A stretch of DNA of 64,000 nt. Origin: Aquisalimonas sp. 2447. GTDB taxonomy: Bacteria > Pseudomonadota > Gammaproteobacteria > Nitrococcales > Aquisalimonadaceae. Below are positions 37,008-45,618 of this stretch, piece after piece. A program made the position numbers and the translations under genes. Numbering within the stretch: the stretch's first letter is position 1; each line of letters opens with the position of its first letter. The notes beneath the pieces were generated by a model. The model did no database searches. It saw only the letters and a program-made list of their open reading frames with translations, and was not told where the DNA came from. The stretch covers positions 2,448,501 through 2,512,500 of the forward strand of contig NZ_CP050695.1 of NCBI RefSeq assembly GCF_012044895.1, read 5' to 3'.

Positions 37008-38360
37008 ATGACCCTGAGTGTTTTCGATTTCTTCCGTATCGGTATCGGTCCGTCCAGTTCCCATACCGTGGGCCCCATGCGTGCAGCCCGCCTGTTCGTC
37101 GATGCGCTGCACCGGGAAGAACTCCTGCCCTCCGTGGCCCGGATCAAAATCGAGCTGTTCGGCTCCCTGGGAGCCACGGGACGAGGCCACGGCAGCGGCC
37201 CCGCCGTCCTGGCGGGGCTGACAGGGGCAGAGCCCGAATCCGTCGAACCGGAGGCCCTGCCCCGGCTATCGGCGGATGTGGCGGAGCGCCATCGGTTACG
37301 GCTCCTCAACGGCCCCGAGATCCGGTTTCACCCGGACCGGGACCTGGTCTTCCACGGCCGTCGCAGCCTCCCGGATCACCCCAACGGTCTGCGCTTCAGC
37401 GCCCGGGACGGCGCCGACGCACCACTGACGACCCGTGACTATTATTCCGTCGGTGGCGGGTTCCTGCGCGGCGAAGGCCTGGCCGATGACGGCCCGGCAC
37501 TGCCCTGCCCGTTCACCAACGCCCAGGAGTTGCTGGTCCTCTGCCAGCAGCGCGGCGAGGCCATCAGCGACATCATGCTTGCCAACGAGCGCATGCTGCG
37601 GCCGGAGCAGGAGACACGCACCGGGCTGCTGCGAATTCGCGACGTGATGCTGGAGTGCGTCAGCCGCGGTCTGGCCAACGACGGCACGCTCCCCGGACCG
37701 CTCCACGTGCAGCGCCGGGCACCGGGACTGCAGCGCCGCCTCATGAACGGCGCAGGCCAGGAACCACTGGCCGCCATGGACTGGCTGGGCGCTTACGCCA
37801 TCGCCGTGAACGAGGAAAACGCCGCCGGTGGCCGGGTGGTCACCGCGCCCACCAACGGTGCCGCGGGCATCGTCCCCGCGGTGCTGCACTACTACCTCTA
37901 CCACACGCCGGCCCCGTGTGAGGACGGTGTCATCCGCTACCTGCTCACCGCCGGCGCCATCGGCATGATCATCAAGGCCGGCGCGTCCATTTCCGGCGCC
38001 GAGGCGGGCTGTCAGGGAGAGGTGGGGTCCGCCTGCGCCATGGCCGCGGCGGGGCTGACGGAAGTCACCGGCGGCACACCCGGCCAGGTGGAAAACGCCG
38101 CAGAGATTGCCCTGGAGCACCACCTGGGCATGACCTGCGACCCGGTGGGTGGACTGGTGCAGATCCCCTGCATCGAACGCAACGCCATGGGCGCCGTCAA
38201 GGCGGTGAATGCCCAACGCCTGGCTCTGTGCGGGAACGGCAGCCACGTGGTCTCCCTGGACAAAGCGGTGCGCACCATGCGCGACACCGGCCGCGACATG
38301 AAATCCAAGTACAAGGAGACATCCCGCGGGGGGCTGGCGGTCAACGTGACCGAATGCTGA
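37008..38360 (+). CDS. sdaA: L-serine ammonia-lyase (iron-sulfur dependent)
   Basis: Deaminates L-serine to pyruvate and ammonia using a 4Fe-4S cluster. A 450-residue single-chain enzyme: N-terminal domain opening [22 protein letters not shown] and C-terminal domain with the cluster cysteines in [15 protein letters not shown] and [21 protein letters not shown] 37008 follows an AGGAGG site. It stands alone between liuE and a convergent transporter gene. Confidence 0.96.
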   Translation: MTLSVFDFFRIGIGPSSSHTVGPMRAARLFVDALHREELLPSVARIKIELFGSLGATGRGHGSGPAVLAGLTGAEPESVEPEALPRLSADVAERHRLRLLNGPEIRFHPDRDLVFHGRRSLPDHPNGLRFSARDGADAPLTTRDYYSVGGGFLRGEGLADDGPALPCPFTNAQELLVLCQQRGEAISDIMLANERMLRPEQETRTGLLRIRDVMLECVSRGLANDGTLPGPLHVQRRAPGLQRRLMNGAGQEPLAAMDWLGAYAIAVNEENAAGGRVVTAPTNGAAGIVPAVLHYYLYHTPAPCEDGVIRYLLTAGAIGMIIKAGASISGAEAGCQGEVGSACAMAAAGLTEVTGGTPGQVENAAEIALEHHLGMTCDPVGGLVQIPCIERNAMGAVKAVNAQRLALCGNGSHVVSLDKAVRTMRDTGRDMKSKYKETSRGGLAVNVTEC

Positions 38361-38369
38361 GCACGGACA

Positions 38370-39299
38370 TCAGCCGGTCACCGCCAGCACCACCGCCAAC
38401 GCGGGCACGGCCAGCAGGTTGGCGAGCACCACGATGCTGGCTGCCAGGCCTTCGTCGCCGCGGAGTTGTCTGGCCAGCACATAGGACACCGACGCCGTGG
38501 GACAGGCCAGCAGGATCATGGCAATCCGGGTGTGCTCGTCGGAGAGTCCGAACGCTTGGGACAGTGCGTAACCCATGGCCGGTAGCAGCGCCACTTTCAT
38601 CATGGCCCCCACCACGGCCCAGCCAAGGCTCCCCTGGATGCGGGTGGTGTACAGCGTGCCGCCAATACAGATCAGCGCCAACGGCAGGGCCATTTGCCCC
38701 ACTGCCCCCAGGGTGCGTGCCGCCACATCCGGCATGGCCCACCCGGAGAGGGCAAGCACGACACCCGCCAGCGAGGAGACCAGGATGGGGTTGGTCACCA
38801 GCCCGTACAGGGCAGGCCCCACCAGTCCGCGCCCGGAGCCGCCGCCGGAGAAAACCAGCACCACCACGGCAAGCACGTTGTAGAGCACCACCAGGGGTCC
38901 GAACACCAGCAACGCGCTGTCTTCCGCGCCGCCGCTGGCCCCTTCAAACGCATAGAGCACCACCGGCAGGCCAATGAACGCCAGGTTTCCGCGGAACACA
39001 CCCTGAATGAAGGTGCCATAGGACCGACCGGGCATGCGCAGGGCGGCTGCCCCGAGCCCGGCGACGACAATGGCCAGAAGGGTCACCAGGGCGCAGACCA
39101 GGAGCAACCCCGTCACCCCCTGGACTTCCGGTTGCGCCGTGCCGATCCGATAGAACAGCAGCGACGGCAAGCCGACCCAATAGCTGAGTCGGTTGAGCTC
39201 CGCCAGGGCCTGCCCCGGCAGGAACCCCGAACGCGCCAGGGCCCAGCCAAGGAGGATGACCAGGAATACGGGTGCGAGTATATTGACGATCTCGAACAT
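38370..39299 (-). CDS. AEC-family transporter (auxin efflux carrier fold)
   Basis: A 309-residue membrane protein with about ten hydrophobic segments in two halves, starting MFEIVNILAPVFLVILLGWAL, typical of AEC permeases. A central low-complexity loop (FSGGGSGRGLVGP) separates the halves. Bacterial members export or import malate, malonate or other small acids; the substrate cannot be told here. The start at 39299 fits the family N-terminus. It converges on sdaA with only 9 bp between stops. Confidence 0.87.
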   Translation of the reverse strand: MFEIVNILAPVFLVILLGWALARSGFLPGQALAELNRLSYWVGLPSLLFYRIGTAQPEVQGVTGLLLVCALVTLLAIVVAGLGAAALRMPGRSYGTFIQGVFRGNLAFIGLPVVLYAFEGASGGAEDSALLVFGPLVVLYNVLAVVVLVFSGGGSGRGLVGPALYGLVTNPILVSSLAGVVLALSGWAMPDVAARTLGAVGQMALPLALICIGGTLYTTRIQGSLGWAVVGAMMKVALLPAMGYALSQAFGLSDEHTRIAMILLACPTASVSYVLARQLRGDEGLAASIVVLANLLAVPALAVVLAVTG

Positions 39300-39569
39300 G
39301 CCGACCCCGGATGCACGAAGGGTCGCAAGCTTCCGCGTCATCGGCCTTGCGGTCAAGTCACTGCTCGGCGCCCGCCGACTGTTCAGCTACCGGCAAGCAC
39401 ATGATACATATTCTGTTGTTGTCTATTTAGTCCGCTTGGTGTATCAATCTGGAGACGGTATCATCTGCGCGATGCGTCTGCGCCGGACTGCTCATGTCGC
39501 TGAACCAGAACGGCCGTGCGATTGCGCCTGATCTGCGTAACGCGCGGCATTAACGGGAATCCCTTTTCG

Positions 39570-40190
39570 ATGACACGCAAAACCCCTCTCGCCATCGCCC
39601 TGAACGAAGACTCCCCGGGCAGCCGCCCCACACCGGTGACCGCGTTCCAGCACGCGCGTCATTGGTGGCTCAAGGGGCAGCGACTGAACCTCTCTGCCCT
39701 GGCCGAGGAACTTGGCATCGGCCGTGCCACCCTGATGCGTTGGGTAGGCAACAAGGAACTGCTGCTCGGCGAAATTCTCTGGTCGCTCTACAAGCAGATC
39801 CTGGACAACGCCCGCGCACGTGCGGACGACGACCCGCAGTTGAAAGGAGTCGACTACCTCGCACGCATCTATGAGGACATCAACGCCGAAATCATCGAGG
39901 CGGAGCCACTGCACCAGTTCCTGCGCCAGGACCCGCAGTTCGCCCTGCGGGTCCTCACCTCCAATGTCAGCGGCCTCCAGGAGCGCCTGCTGGACGCCTG
40001 GAAAAAACTGCTGGACGAGCAGGTGGACAAAGGCGCCATCTCCCCGCAGATGAACACCGAGGATCTCGCCTTCTTCGTGGTGCGCATCGGCGAGGGCGCC
40101 ATCTACAGTGACATCATCTGCGGCCGGGAGCCGGCGCCGGAGCCCGCCACCAAGGCGTTCCGCCTACTGCTGAGCGGGAACGGGCACTAA
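39570..40190 (+). CDS. TetR-family regulator, QsdR-like
   Basis: A 206-residue regulator with an N-terminal helix-turn-helix (LNLSALAEELGIGRATLMRWVGNKELLLGEIL, about 40-71) and a helical ligand domain. The VTAFQHARHWWLKGQR lead-in and R-W in place of the usual Y/F in the recognition helix resemble QsdR-type regulators. The 270-bp region upstream is AT-richer than its surroundings and has TGATACA (39412-39418) and TGTATCA (39440-39446) as a possible operator pair. Divergent from the AEC transporter, which may be its target. Confidence 0.85.
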   Translation: MTRKTPLAIALNEDSPGSRPTPVTAFQHARHWWLKGQRLNLSALAEELGIGRATLMRWVGNKELLLGEILWSLYKQILDNARARADDDPQLKGVDYLARIYEDINAEIIEAEPLHQFLRQDPQFALRVLTSNVSGLQERLLDAWKKLLDEQVDKGAISPQMNTEDLAFFVVRIGEGAIYSDIICGREPAPEPATKAFRLLLSGNGH

Positions 40191-40262
40191 GCAGGCGCTG
40201 CGCAATGACAGCTTTTCACGGGGCTCCGTGGTGGGGCGCGGAGCGCTTCGTGGGGAACGCCC

Positions 40263-41180
40263 TCAGGCCGACAGGCCGGGCACGATGTGGGCCTCCAGGA
40301 TGGAGCGGCGGTCCTCGGGAATGGTAATGGCCTTGCGTGCATCCAGATCCAGCAGCACCGCCACCGCCTCCGCCGTCGCAATGACCTCGCCCGAGGAGGC
40401 GTCGAAGAGCCAGTGGCCGAACTGGTAGGCCTTCGTCCCCACGGTGCGGATGCCGCTGTAGAGGGTGAGCAGGTCATCCACCCGTGCCGGCTGCCGATAG
40501 ACGAACCGATACTCCAGGGCCGCCCCGCCGATCCGCCCCTGGGATCGATCCTCACGGGTGAGACGCACGAGCAGGTTGGGCACCGCGTCGGAGACGATGC
40601 CCATATGCGCATCCGTGGCGAGATAGCCGTGGGCGTCACCCCGGGCCGGCAGCACCGGGCCACGCCAGGTCGCTTTCATACCGCCCTGCTCGGCTTCCGC
40701 CACCGTCGGTGCTGGCCGCGGCGCGTGCAGATCCAGTCCGCGCGGCGCGCCGTGCTCAGGCACGTCAGTAATGAGGGCGCGTGCTCTGTCCACGGCGCCA
40801 CCCGGCAGCTGTCGGGGCGATCGGGTACGGGCGTCCTGGAGCTGTGCGGTGACCTGGAAGGTGGCGACCACGTCCTCGCTGGCGGCATTCACCATCTCCT
40901 GGTAGACCGTCAAACGCTCCGGTGTCGCCGCGATCACCCCGCCGTTGATCACCACCGGTGCACCAGGACGCTGCTCCTTGAGGAAACGGATATGGTGGTC
41001 CAGGGGGACCAGGCAGGCGCCGGAGTCCCGGAGGTCGCGTGGCGCCAGACCCAGCTCCTGGGCAAGCACCGCCAGCGCAGCGGTGGACTTCTGCACATAG
41101 AACTGGACGTTCATGTGCCCCATCATGTCCACTTCCCACTGCTGGACACTGTTGCGATAAAGCTCGATCAAGCGGCTCAC
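40263..41180 (-). CDS. Double-hotdog acyl-CoA thioesterase
   Basis: A 305-residue protein with two hotdog domains (about 8-130 and 165-300). The first has WEVDMMGHMNVQFYVQK, with the acidic residue and HMN pattern of 4HBT enzymes; the second has VPNLLVRL, YRQPARVDD and GHWLFDASSGEVIATAEAVAVLLD. I chose the GTG at 41180 because AGAAGG is placed nine bases upstream; the frame is open to 41300, where no ribosome site stands out. Converges on the TetR gene. The substrate is not evident. Confidence 0.8.
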   Translation of the reverse strand: MSRLIELYRNSVQQWEVDMMGHMNVQFYVQKSTAALAVLAQELGLAPRDLRDSGACLVPLDHHIRFLKEQRPGAPVVINGGVIAATPERLTVYQEMVNAASEDVVATFQVTAQLQDARTRSPRQLPGGAVDRARALITDVPEHGAPRGLDLHAPRPAPTVAEAEQGGMKATWRGPVLPARGDAHGYLATDAHMGIVSDAVPNLLVRLTREDRSQGRIGGAALEYRFVYRQPARVDDLLTLYSGIRTVGTKAYQFGHWLFDASSGEVIATAEAVAVLLDLDARKAITIPEDRRSILEAHIVPGLSA

Positions 41181-41317
41181 GTTTTCAACCTTCTCTTGCG
41201 GATGGCGCCGCCAATGATACGGAAAACGCATCCGTAACGGGACTCGCCACCTTGCCTGCAGGGCGGGTATGCTGAGAGACAACTGAACCTCAGGGGCCAT
41301 CAGGGAGCGCGGTCACC

Positions 41318-41821
41318 ATGATTCGACACGCCTTGTGCAGGACAGCCCCCGCCCTGGCTCTCATTGCCGGGCTCGCGGGCGGATCGGCCACCGCCGACGT
41401 CATCCAGGCCTACCCCGCGGTCTACGAACTCAGCCACATCACCGACGACGGCGCCCGCGTCATCGCCAGCGGCGATGTGCTGGTGCAGGAAAATCGCACC
41501 GTGGACGTGCGCGAAGGTGACGACGACGAAGGTCCCGCGATCCACCTGTCGTTCACGGCCGAGCAGGCCGACGAGGACGAGCGCCGCCTGGCGGTCAACA
41601 TCGCCGCGGAAATCGCTTACCAGGAAGGCGAGCGCCGCATCAGTGCCGGCGACGACGAGGACAACGGCAACTTCATCACCGGCCCGGATGTCCGCCGGGT
41701 TACCTTCGAAACCCGCCGCTGGCAAACGATGGACAACCCGGAACCGTTGCGCATCCTCCACGAGGAAGGAGACGAGACCTACCTGCTTACCCTGATGTTC
41801 GAACAGGGCGCCTTCCGCTAA
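41318..41821 (+). CDS. Secreted protein of unknown function
   Basis: A 167-residue protein with a clear signal peptide (residues 1-26, ending GGSATA before DVIQAYPAVYEL) and a very acidic mature part rich in D and E (EGDDDEGP, DDEDNG). No cysteines remain after the signal region and no catalytic motif is recognised. The mature region looks beta-rich. It probably resides in the periplasm. GGAG lies about ten bases before the ATG. Confidence 0.7.
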   Translation: MIRHALCRTAPALALIAGLAGGSATADVIQAYPAVYELSHITDDGARVIASGDVLVQENRTVDVREGDDDEGPAIHLSFTAEQADEDERRLAVNIAAEIAYQEGERRISAGDDEDNGNFITGPDVRRVTFETRRWQTMDNPEPLRILHEEGDETYLLTLMFEQGAFR

Positions 41822-41865
41822 CCTCCGCCGCCCCCATGATCCCGCCCGGGTGACCCGACGCCAAC

Positions 41866-41957
41866 GGTAGGGCGGACCTTCAGGTCAGCCGATAGGGCTT
41901 CGATAAGCGCCCTGCCTTGCATGTCTGGCAACGGCGGACCTGAAGGTCCGCCCTACG
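41866..41957 (+). repeat. Bipartite palindromic repeat, copy 5 (forward)
   Basis: About 92 bp, outer ends GTAGGG and CCCTACG. The left arm has one mismatch in its palindrome (GGACCTTCAGGTCAGCC), and the centre GGGCTTCGATAAGC then TTGCATGTCTGG matches copies 2 and 4. Confidence 0.9.
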
Positions 41958-41961
41958 CCTG

Positions 41962-41999
41962 GGATCCGGAAGGTGCATCGAGTTGCACCTTCCGGATCC
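41962..41999. repeat. Perfect 16-bp stem hairpin after msrA
   Basis: GGATCCGGAAGGTGCA at 41962-41977, loop TCGAGT, then its exact complement to 41999. It lies 18 bp beyond the msrA stop and may act as a 3' end for the msrBA message, although no T-run follows on either strand. Confidence 0.75.
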
Positions 42000-42016
42000 T
42001 CGTCCATGTTCATTCT

Positions 42017-42616
42017 TCACTCACCCCAGAGTTCTCCCAGGCGCCCGTCACGGCCGCAGCTGGCGCGGTAGAAGCGGTAGCGCAGCGGGTTCTTCTTGTA
42101 ATAGTCCTGGTGGTACTCCTCCGCCAGGTAGAACGATCCGGCGTCGAGAATTTCGGTGACAATGGGCCTTTCGAAACGCCCGGAGTCCTCCAGCGCCTCC
42201 TTCGAGGCCTCCGCCGCGGTGCGCTCGGCCTCATTGGAGGGGAATATCGCCGCGCGGTAGTGATCGCCCCGGTCACAGAACTGGCCTCCGGCATCCAGGG
42301 GATCGATGTTGCGCCAGAAGATCTCCAGGAGCTCATCGTAGGAAATACTCTCCGGGTCGTAGGTGATGCGCACGGCCTCGTAGTGGCCGGTACCACCCTG
42401 GACGACTTCCTGGTACGTGGGGGCCTCGACATGACCGCCGGTGAACCCCACCTCGGTGTCCAGCACGCCCTCCACATCATCGTAAGGCGGTTGCATGCAC
42501 CAGAAACAGCCGCCGGCGAACACCGCTTCCGCCGCATCATCGTCACTGACACCGGGTGCGGCGTAGAGTCCAAGGACCATCAGCACGCCGAGGATCAAAC
42601 CGGATCGCAGTCGCAT
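42017..42616 (-). CDS. msrA: Exported peptide methionine sulfoxide reductase A
   Basis: Reduces the S-epimer of methionine sulfoxide. The 199-residue protein has a signal peptide (RSGLILGVLMVLGLYAAPGVS, about 1-24) and the catalytic motif GGCFWCMQPPYDDVEG, with the nucleophile as the first cysteine. A further C-terminal cysteine (ASCGRDGR) can serve for disulfide recycling. An exported MsrA is less usual than the cytosolic form. It follows msrB by 4 bp on the same strand. Confidence 0.93.
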   Translation of the reverse strand: MRLRSGLILGVLMVLGLYAAPGVSDDDAAEAVFAGGCFWCMQPPYDDVEGVLDTEVGFTGGHVEAPTYQEVVQGGTGHYEAVRITYDPESISYDELLEIFWRNIDPLDAGGQFCDRGDHYRAAIFPSNEAERTAAEASKEALEDSGRFERPIVTEILDAGSFYLAEEYHQDYYKKNPLRYRFYRASCGRDGRLGELWGE

Positions 42617-42620
42617 CGCT

Positions 42621-43163
42621 CTACCCCCTCAGCCCCGGCAGTTCGTCGTCCACATGGACGAAACGCAGCGCAAGCCCGTTGTTGCACCAGCGTTCGCCGG
42701 TGGGATCGGGCCCGTCGTTGAACACGTGCCCCTGGTGACCACCGCAGCGCTTGCAATGGTATTCGGTGCGCGGCCAGATCATTTTCAGGTCCAGCTTGGT
42801 GTCCATGTGTCCGTCGAAGGGCGCATAGAAACTGGGCCAGCCGGTGCGGCTGTCGAATTTGGTCGCGGAGCTGAACAGGGGCAGGAAACAGGCCGCGCAG
42901 ACGAACGTCCCGTCCCGGTACTCGTCGTCCAGCGGGCTGGAGAACGGCTGCTCGGTCTCCTCCCGGAACAGGATCCGCCATGCATCTTCGTCCAGCTGCT
43001 CGCGCCACTGCCGAGCTGCACGGTCCAGTCGGTCAAGGTCGGCGCTGTTGATATCGAACTCGTGAAACCGCTGGAATGACGGCTGCGCTGCCGTGGCGGT
43101 CATGGGCACCATCCCCAGTACACTCAGGGCTGTTGCGCCCTGGATCAGTTGTCGCCGCTTCAT
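42621..43163 (-). CDS. msrB: Exported peptide methionine sulfoxide reductase B
   Basis: Reduces the R-epimer of methionine sulfoxide. The 180-residue protein has an N-terminal signal with a twin-arginine-like RRQLI, cut near residue 26. The zinc-binding CxxC pairs CAAC and CKRC are present, as are GWPSFYAP and GHQGHVFNDGP. The catalytic cysteine is in RWCNNGLALRFV, where families usually have RYC-x-N-S, a local deviation next to the active site. Likely acts with MsrA to repair periplasmic proteins. Confidence 0.92.
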   Translation of the reverse strand: MKRRQLIQGATALSVLGMVPMTATAAQPSFQRFHEFDINSADLDRLDRAARQWREQLDEDAWRILFREETEQPFSSPLDDEYRDGTFVCAACFLPLFSSATKFDSRTGWPSFYAPFDGHMDTKLDLKMIWPRTEYHCKRCGGHQGHVFNDGPDPTGERWCNNGLALRFVHVDDELPGLRG

Positions 43164-43189
43164 GGATTGCCTCCCGGAATGGTTTCAAC

Positions 43190-43281
43190 CGTAGGGCGGA
43201 TCTTTAGATCCGCCTTCCCCCGACATGTACAACGAGGGTCCATCGAAGGCCGCTCTGGTGGACCTGAAGGTCCACCCTACG
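43190..43281 (-). repeat. Bipartite palindromic repeat, copy 6 (reverse)
   Basis: The left arm is CGTAGGG with GGCGGATCTTTAGATCCGCC and the right arm GGTGGACCTGAAGGTCCACC with CCCTACG. The left palindrome carries two changes relative to the common form, each balanced by its partner. The centre (TTCCCCCGACATG ... CCATCGAAGGCC) is in the orientation of copy 3. Confidence 0.9.
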
Positions 43282-43314
43282 GCTTGTGGACTATGCGATT
43301 GGACAACGGAATGG

Positions 43315-44235
43315 TCATTCCATTTCAGCGAAATGCCCTGCCATGAGCAGATTCACCAGCCGGGGCCGTTCCACCACCAGGGCATGGCCGGCGCCGGGAA
43401 CGGTGACGAACTGGCTGTCGGAGATGGCGTCGGCCACATCACGGTTGTCCGCCGGCGGGTACAGACGGTCTTCCTCGGCGGCCACCACCAGGGTCGGGCA
43501 CTGGATACGGGCCAGCTGCGCAAAGGCGTCGCCCTCCACCAGTTCCCGGAAGCTGGTGTCATGCAGCGCCACCTGGCCCTCGGCGAAATCGTCCATGGCC
43601 TCGGCGGCCTCCCGGGTGGCCTTCATACCGGCATTGATGCGGTCGCCGAAACGGCTCAGGAACCCCTCGGAGTAGAGCTCCGGGATCATGCCGTGGAACT
43701 TGGTATGCAGATCTCCCGCCTCGGCCCAGTTGCGCCAGTTGATGACAATGCGCTGCGGCAGGGGGCGGATGCGCCCGGCGGTGGTCATCACCATCAGGCT
43801 GCGGGTCCGTCCCGGGTGACGGGCGGCAAACCGCATGGAAACGAAACCGCCATAGCTGGTGCCCACCAGATGACAGGGGCCCTGGATGCTCAGCACATCC
43901 AGCAGCGCCACCAGATCATCGGCATGGGTGTCGAAGCTCCACGGCCAGGGCCGGGTGAGCTCCGATCGCCACTGGCCGCGATACTCGAACCGCAGGGCAT
44001 TCCACCCCAGGCGATCGGTCACCGCCAGCTGTCGCTCCCAGCCTTCCACGGTAGCCATGATGCCGTTACAGAAAACCACCGTGGGCGCCTCCGGCGCGAC
44101 CTCGCGGTAGTCGTACCAGCACTGGAAGCCATTGGTCTGGACGTAGGGCACGGCAGGCGTTCTCCGGAAACAGCGAAGGATGCCGCCGAGCATGCCTGAG
44201 TCTGTGCCCGGGGCCAACGCTCCGGCGCGGGTCAC
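43315..44235 (-). CDS. Alpha/beta-hydrolase fold protein
   Basis: A 306-residue hydrolase. The nucleophile elbow is GTSYGG, the acid lies in AAEEDRLYPPADN and the histidine in GAGHALVVERP. VVFCNGIMATVEGWERQL supplies the oxyanion-hole region. The substrate class is open (esterase or lyase). The GTG at 44235 overlaps the pppA stop, indicating coupling; an ATG at 44193 is an alternative start. It is last in the type VI operon but need not be functionally part of it. Confidence 0.85.
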   Translation of the reverse strand: MTRAGALAPGTDSGMLGGILRCFRRTPAVPYVQTNGFQCWYDYREVAPEAPTVVFCNGIMATVEGWERQLAVTDRLGWNALRFEYRGQWRSELTRPWPWSFDTHADDLVALLDVLSIQGPCHLVGTSYGGFVSMRFAARHPGRTRSLMVMTTAGRIRPLPQRIVINWRNWAEAGDLHTKFHGMIPELYSEGFLSRFGDRINAGMKATREAAEAMDDFAEGQVALHDTSFRELVEGDAFAQLARIQCPTLVVAAEEDRLYPPADNRDVADAISDSQFVTVPGAGHALVVERPRLVNLLMAGHFAEME

Positions 44236-44894
44236 CCCTGGATATGGACGGTAATACAGCTGACGTTGTCCGGCGCGCCGCGGACCAGGGCCTCCTCCAC
44301 CAGGCGTGCGCAGGCCCGGGTCGGCGGCTCCCGCAACAACAGCTCACCGAGGGTGGTGTCGTTGAGCACCGTGGTGAGACCGTCCGAGCACAGCAGAAAG
44401 ACATCGTCCTGGTACAGGTGCTCGTGGCTGCTCGCCAGTTCCACGGCACTGTCTACGCCAACGGCCCGGGTAAGAGCACCCGTGGAGGGATCGGCGTGGT
44501 CAGCGGTCAGGCGCCGGAGGGTGCCATCACGTAGCAGGTAGACGCGGCTGTCCCCCACCCACAGACAGTGGGCGTTGTCCGCTTCCAGGACCAGCAACGC
44601 CAGCGTGGTGCCGCTGATGTCGCCGTCGGCCTGCGCGGCGATGCTGCGGTTGACCGTCTGCACGGCATCCGCCAGCTGCTGCAGTAAACGCCACCCCTGC
44701 GCCGTATCGGCGGCCGCGTTGAGCGCCTGCGCCAGGGTGGCGCTGGCATCGGCACCACGCGTATGCCCGCCCATGCCATCGGCCACCGCCCACAACCCGG
44801 CATCCGGGCGCTCCACCACGGCATCCTGGTTGTCCCGCCGCACGCAGCCGCGGTGGGTCCGGGCGGCAGACAGCAGCGGCTCCTCGTGGCGCAT
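44232..44894 (-). CDS. pppA: PP2C-type serine/threonine phosphatase (PppA, type VI secretion)
   Basis: A 220-residue metal-dependent phosphatase. Metal and phosphate ligands are in place: RRDNQDA (residues 19-25), VADGMGGH (37-44), SGTTLALLVL, VGDSRVYLLRDG, CSDGL and the final DNVSCI. In the known threonine phosphorylation pathway PppA reverses PpkA phosphorylation of the FHA protein and silences the apparatus; all three partners are encoded in this locus. The start at 44894 lies 4 bp after tagF. Confidence 0.93.
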   Translation of the reverse strand: MRHEEPLLSAARTHRGCVRRDNQDAVVERPDAGLWAVADGMGGHTRGADASATLAQALNAAADTAQGWRLLQQLADAVQTVNRSIAAQADGDISGTTLALLVLEADNAHCLWVGDSRVYLLRDGTLRRLTADHADPSTGALTRAVGVDSAVELASSHEHLYQDDVFLLCSDGLTTVLNDTTLGELLLREPPTRACARLVEEALVRGAPDNVSCITVHIQG

Positions 44895-44898
44895 GACT

Positions 44899-45618
44899 CT
44901 ACTCGCCCTGGCGTGCCAGGGCCCAGCCCCGGCCACGCCACTCGCCGTCCAGGAACGCCGTCAGCTGCCCCGCCGACGGCAGCCCGGGAGTGATCACGAA
45001 GGACTCCTCCACGTAGTCCGAGCCGCTGGTCCACCACAGGCTGTAGCCGCCCAGCAACCGACCCCAGGCATGGTCAAGCAGGCCCATGGCGGCATCCCGG
45101 GGCTCGGTGCCGTCGGCCAGGGACACCACCCGGCCAACACAGTCCGGATTGCCAGCGGTGCGGTACGCCGGCAACGGCTCGAAGTCCGGCAGCGGCAGGC
45201 CCTCCAGCCGCTCCACCAGCTGGCTGTAACGCACGTGCTCGCTGAGAGCAGCCAGGGCCACTTCCTCGGCCGCATCAAACCAGGCTGTATCGGAGAGATA
45301 CGCCGCCCATGGTGCGTGATCACCGGCATGGGCCACGGCCAGTGGAAAGCAGCGGCCGATTTCGTCGATGCTGGGAATCAGTACCCCGACCACAGCCGCG
45401 CCGCCGCACACCCCCGGGCCCAGGGCGAAGCGCCACACCGGGCTGGTGAGATAGACGTTCTGCCAGTCTTCCTGCAGGTGATCCTGGCTCACCCCGATCC
45501 CGGAACGCAGCCAGGCGTGCCAGGTGTCCTGGAAGGCCCGGGGCAGGTGGTGATTCACGAAATCGGGCTGTTGCGGCACCTTGCCGAATAACCCGCAAAG
45601 ATCCTGGCTCTCGCTCAT
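44899..45618 (-). CDS. tagF: Type VI secretion-associated protein TagF (ImpM)
   Basis: A 239-residue protein starting CGLFGKVPQQPDFVNHHLP, the TagF/ImpM N-terminus, with DWQNVYLTSPVWRFAL and the GGYSLWWTSGSDYVEESFVI region near the C-terminus. In Pseudomonas, TagF represses the system post-translationally. ATG 45618 overlaps the tssM stop (ATGA). Confidence 0.92.
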   Translation of the reverse strand: MSESQDLCGLFGKVPQQPDFVNHHLPRAFQDTWHAWLRSGIGVSQDHLQEDWQNVYLTSPVWRFALGPGVCGGAAVVGVLIPSIDEIGRCFPLAVAHAGDHAPWAAYLSDTAWFDAAEEVALAALSEHVRYSQLVERLEGLPLPDFEPLPAYRTAGNPDCVGRVVSLADGTEPRDAAMGLLDHAWGRLLGGYSLWWTSGSDYVEESFVITPGLPSAGQLTAFLDGEWRGRGWALARQGE

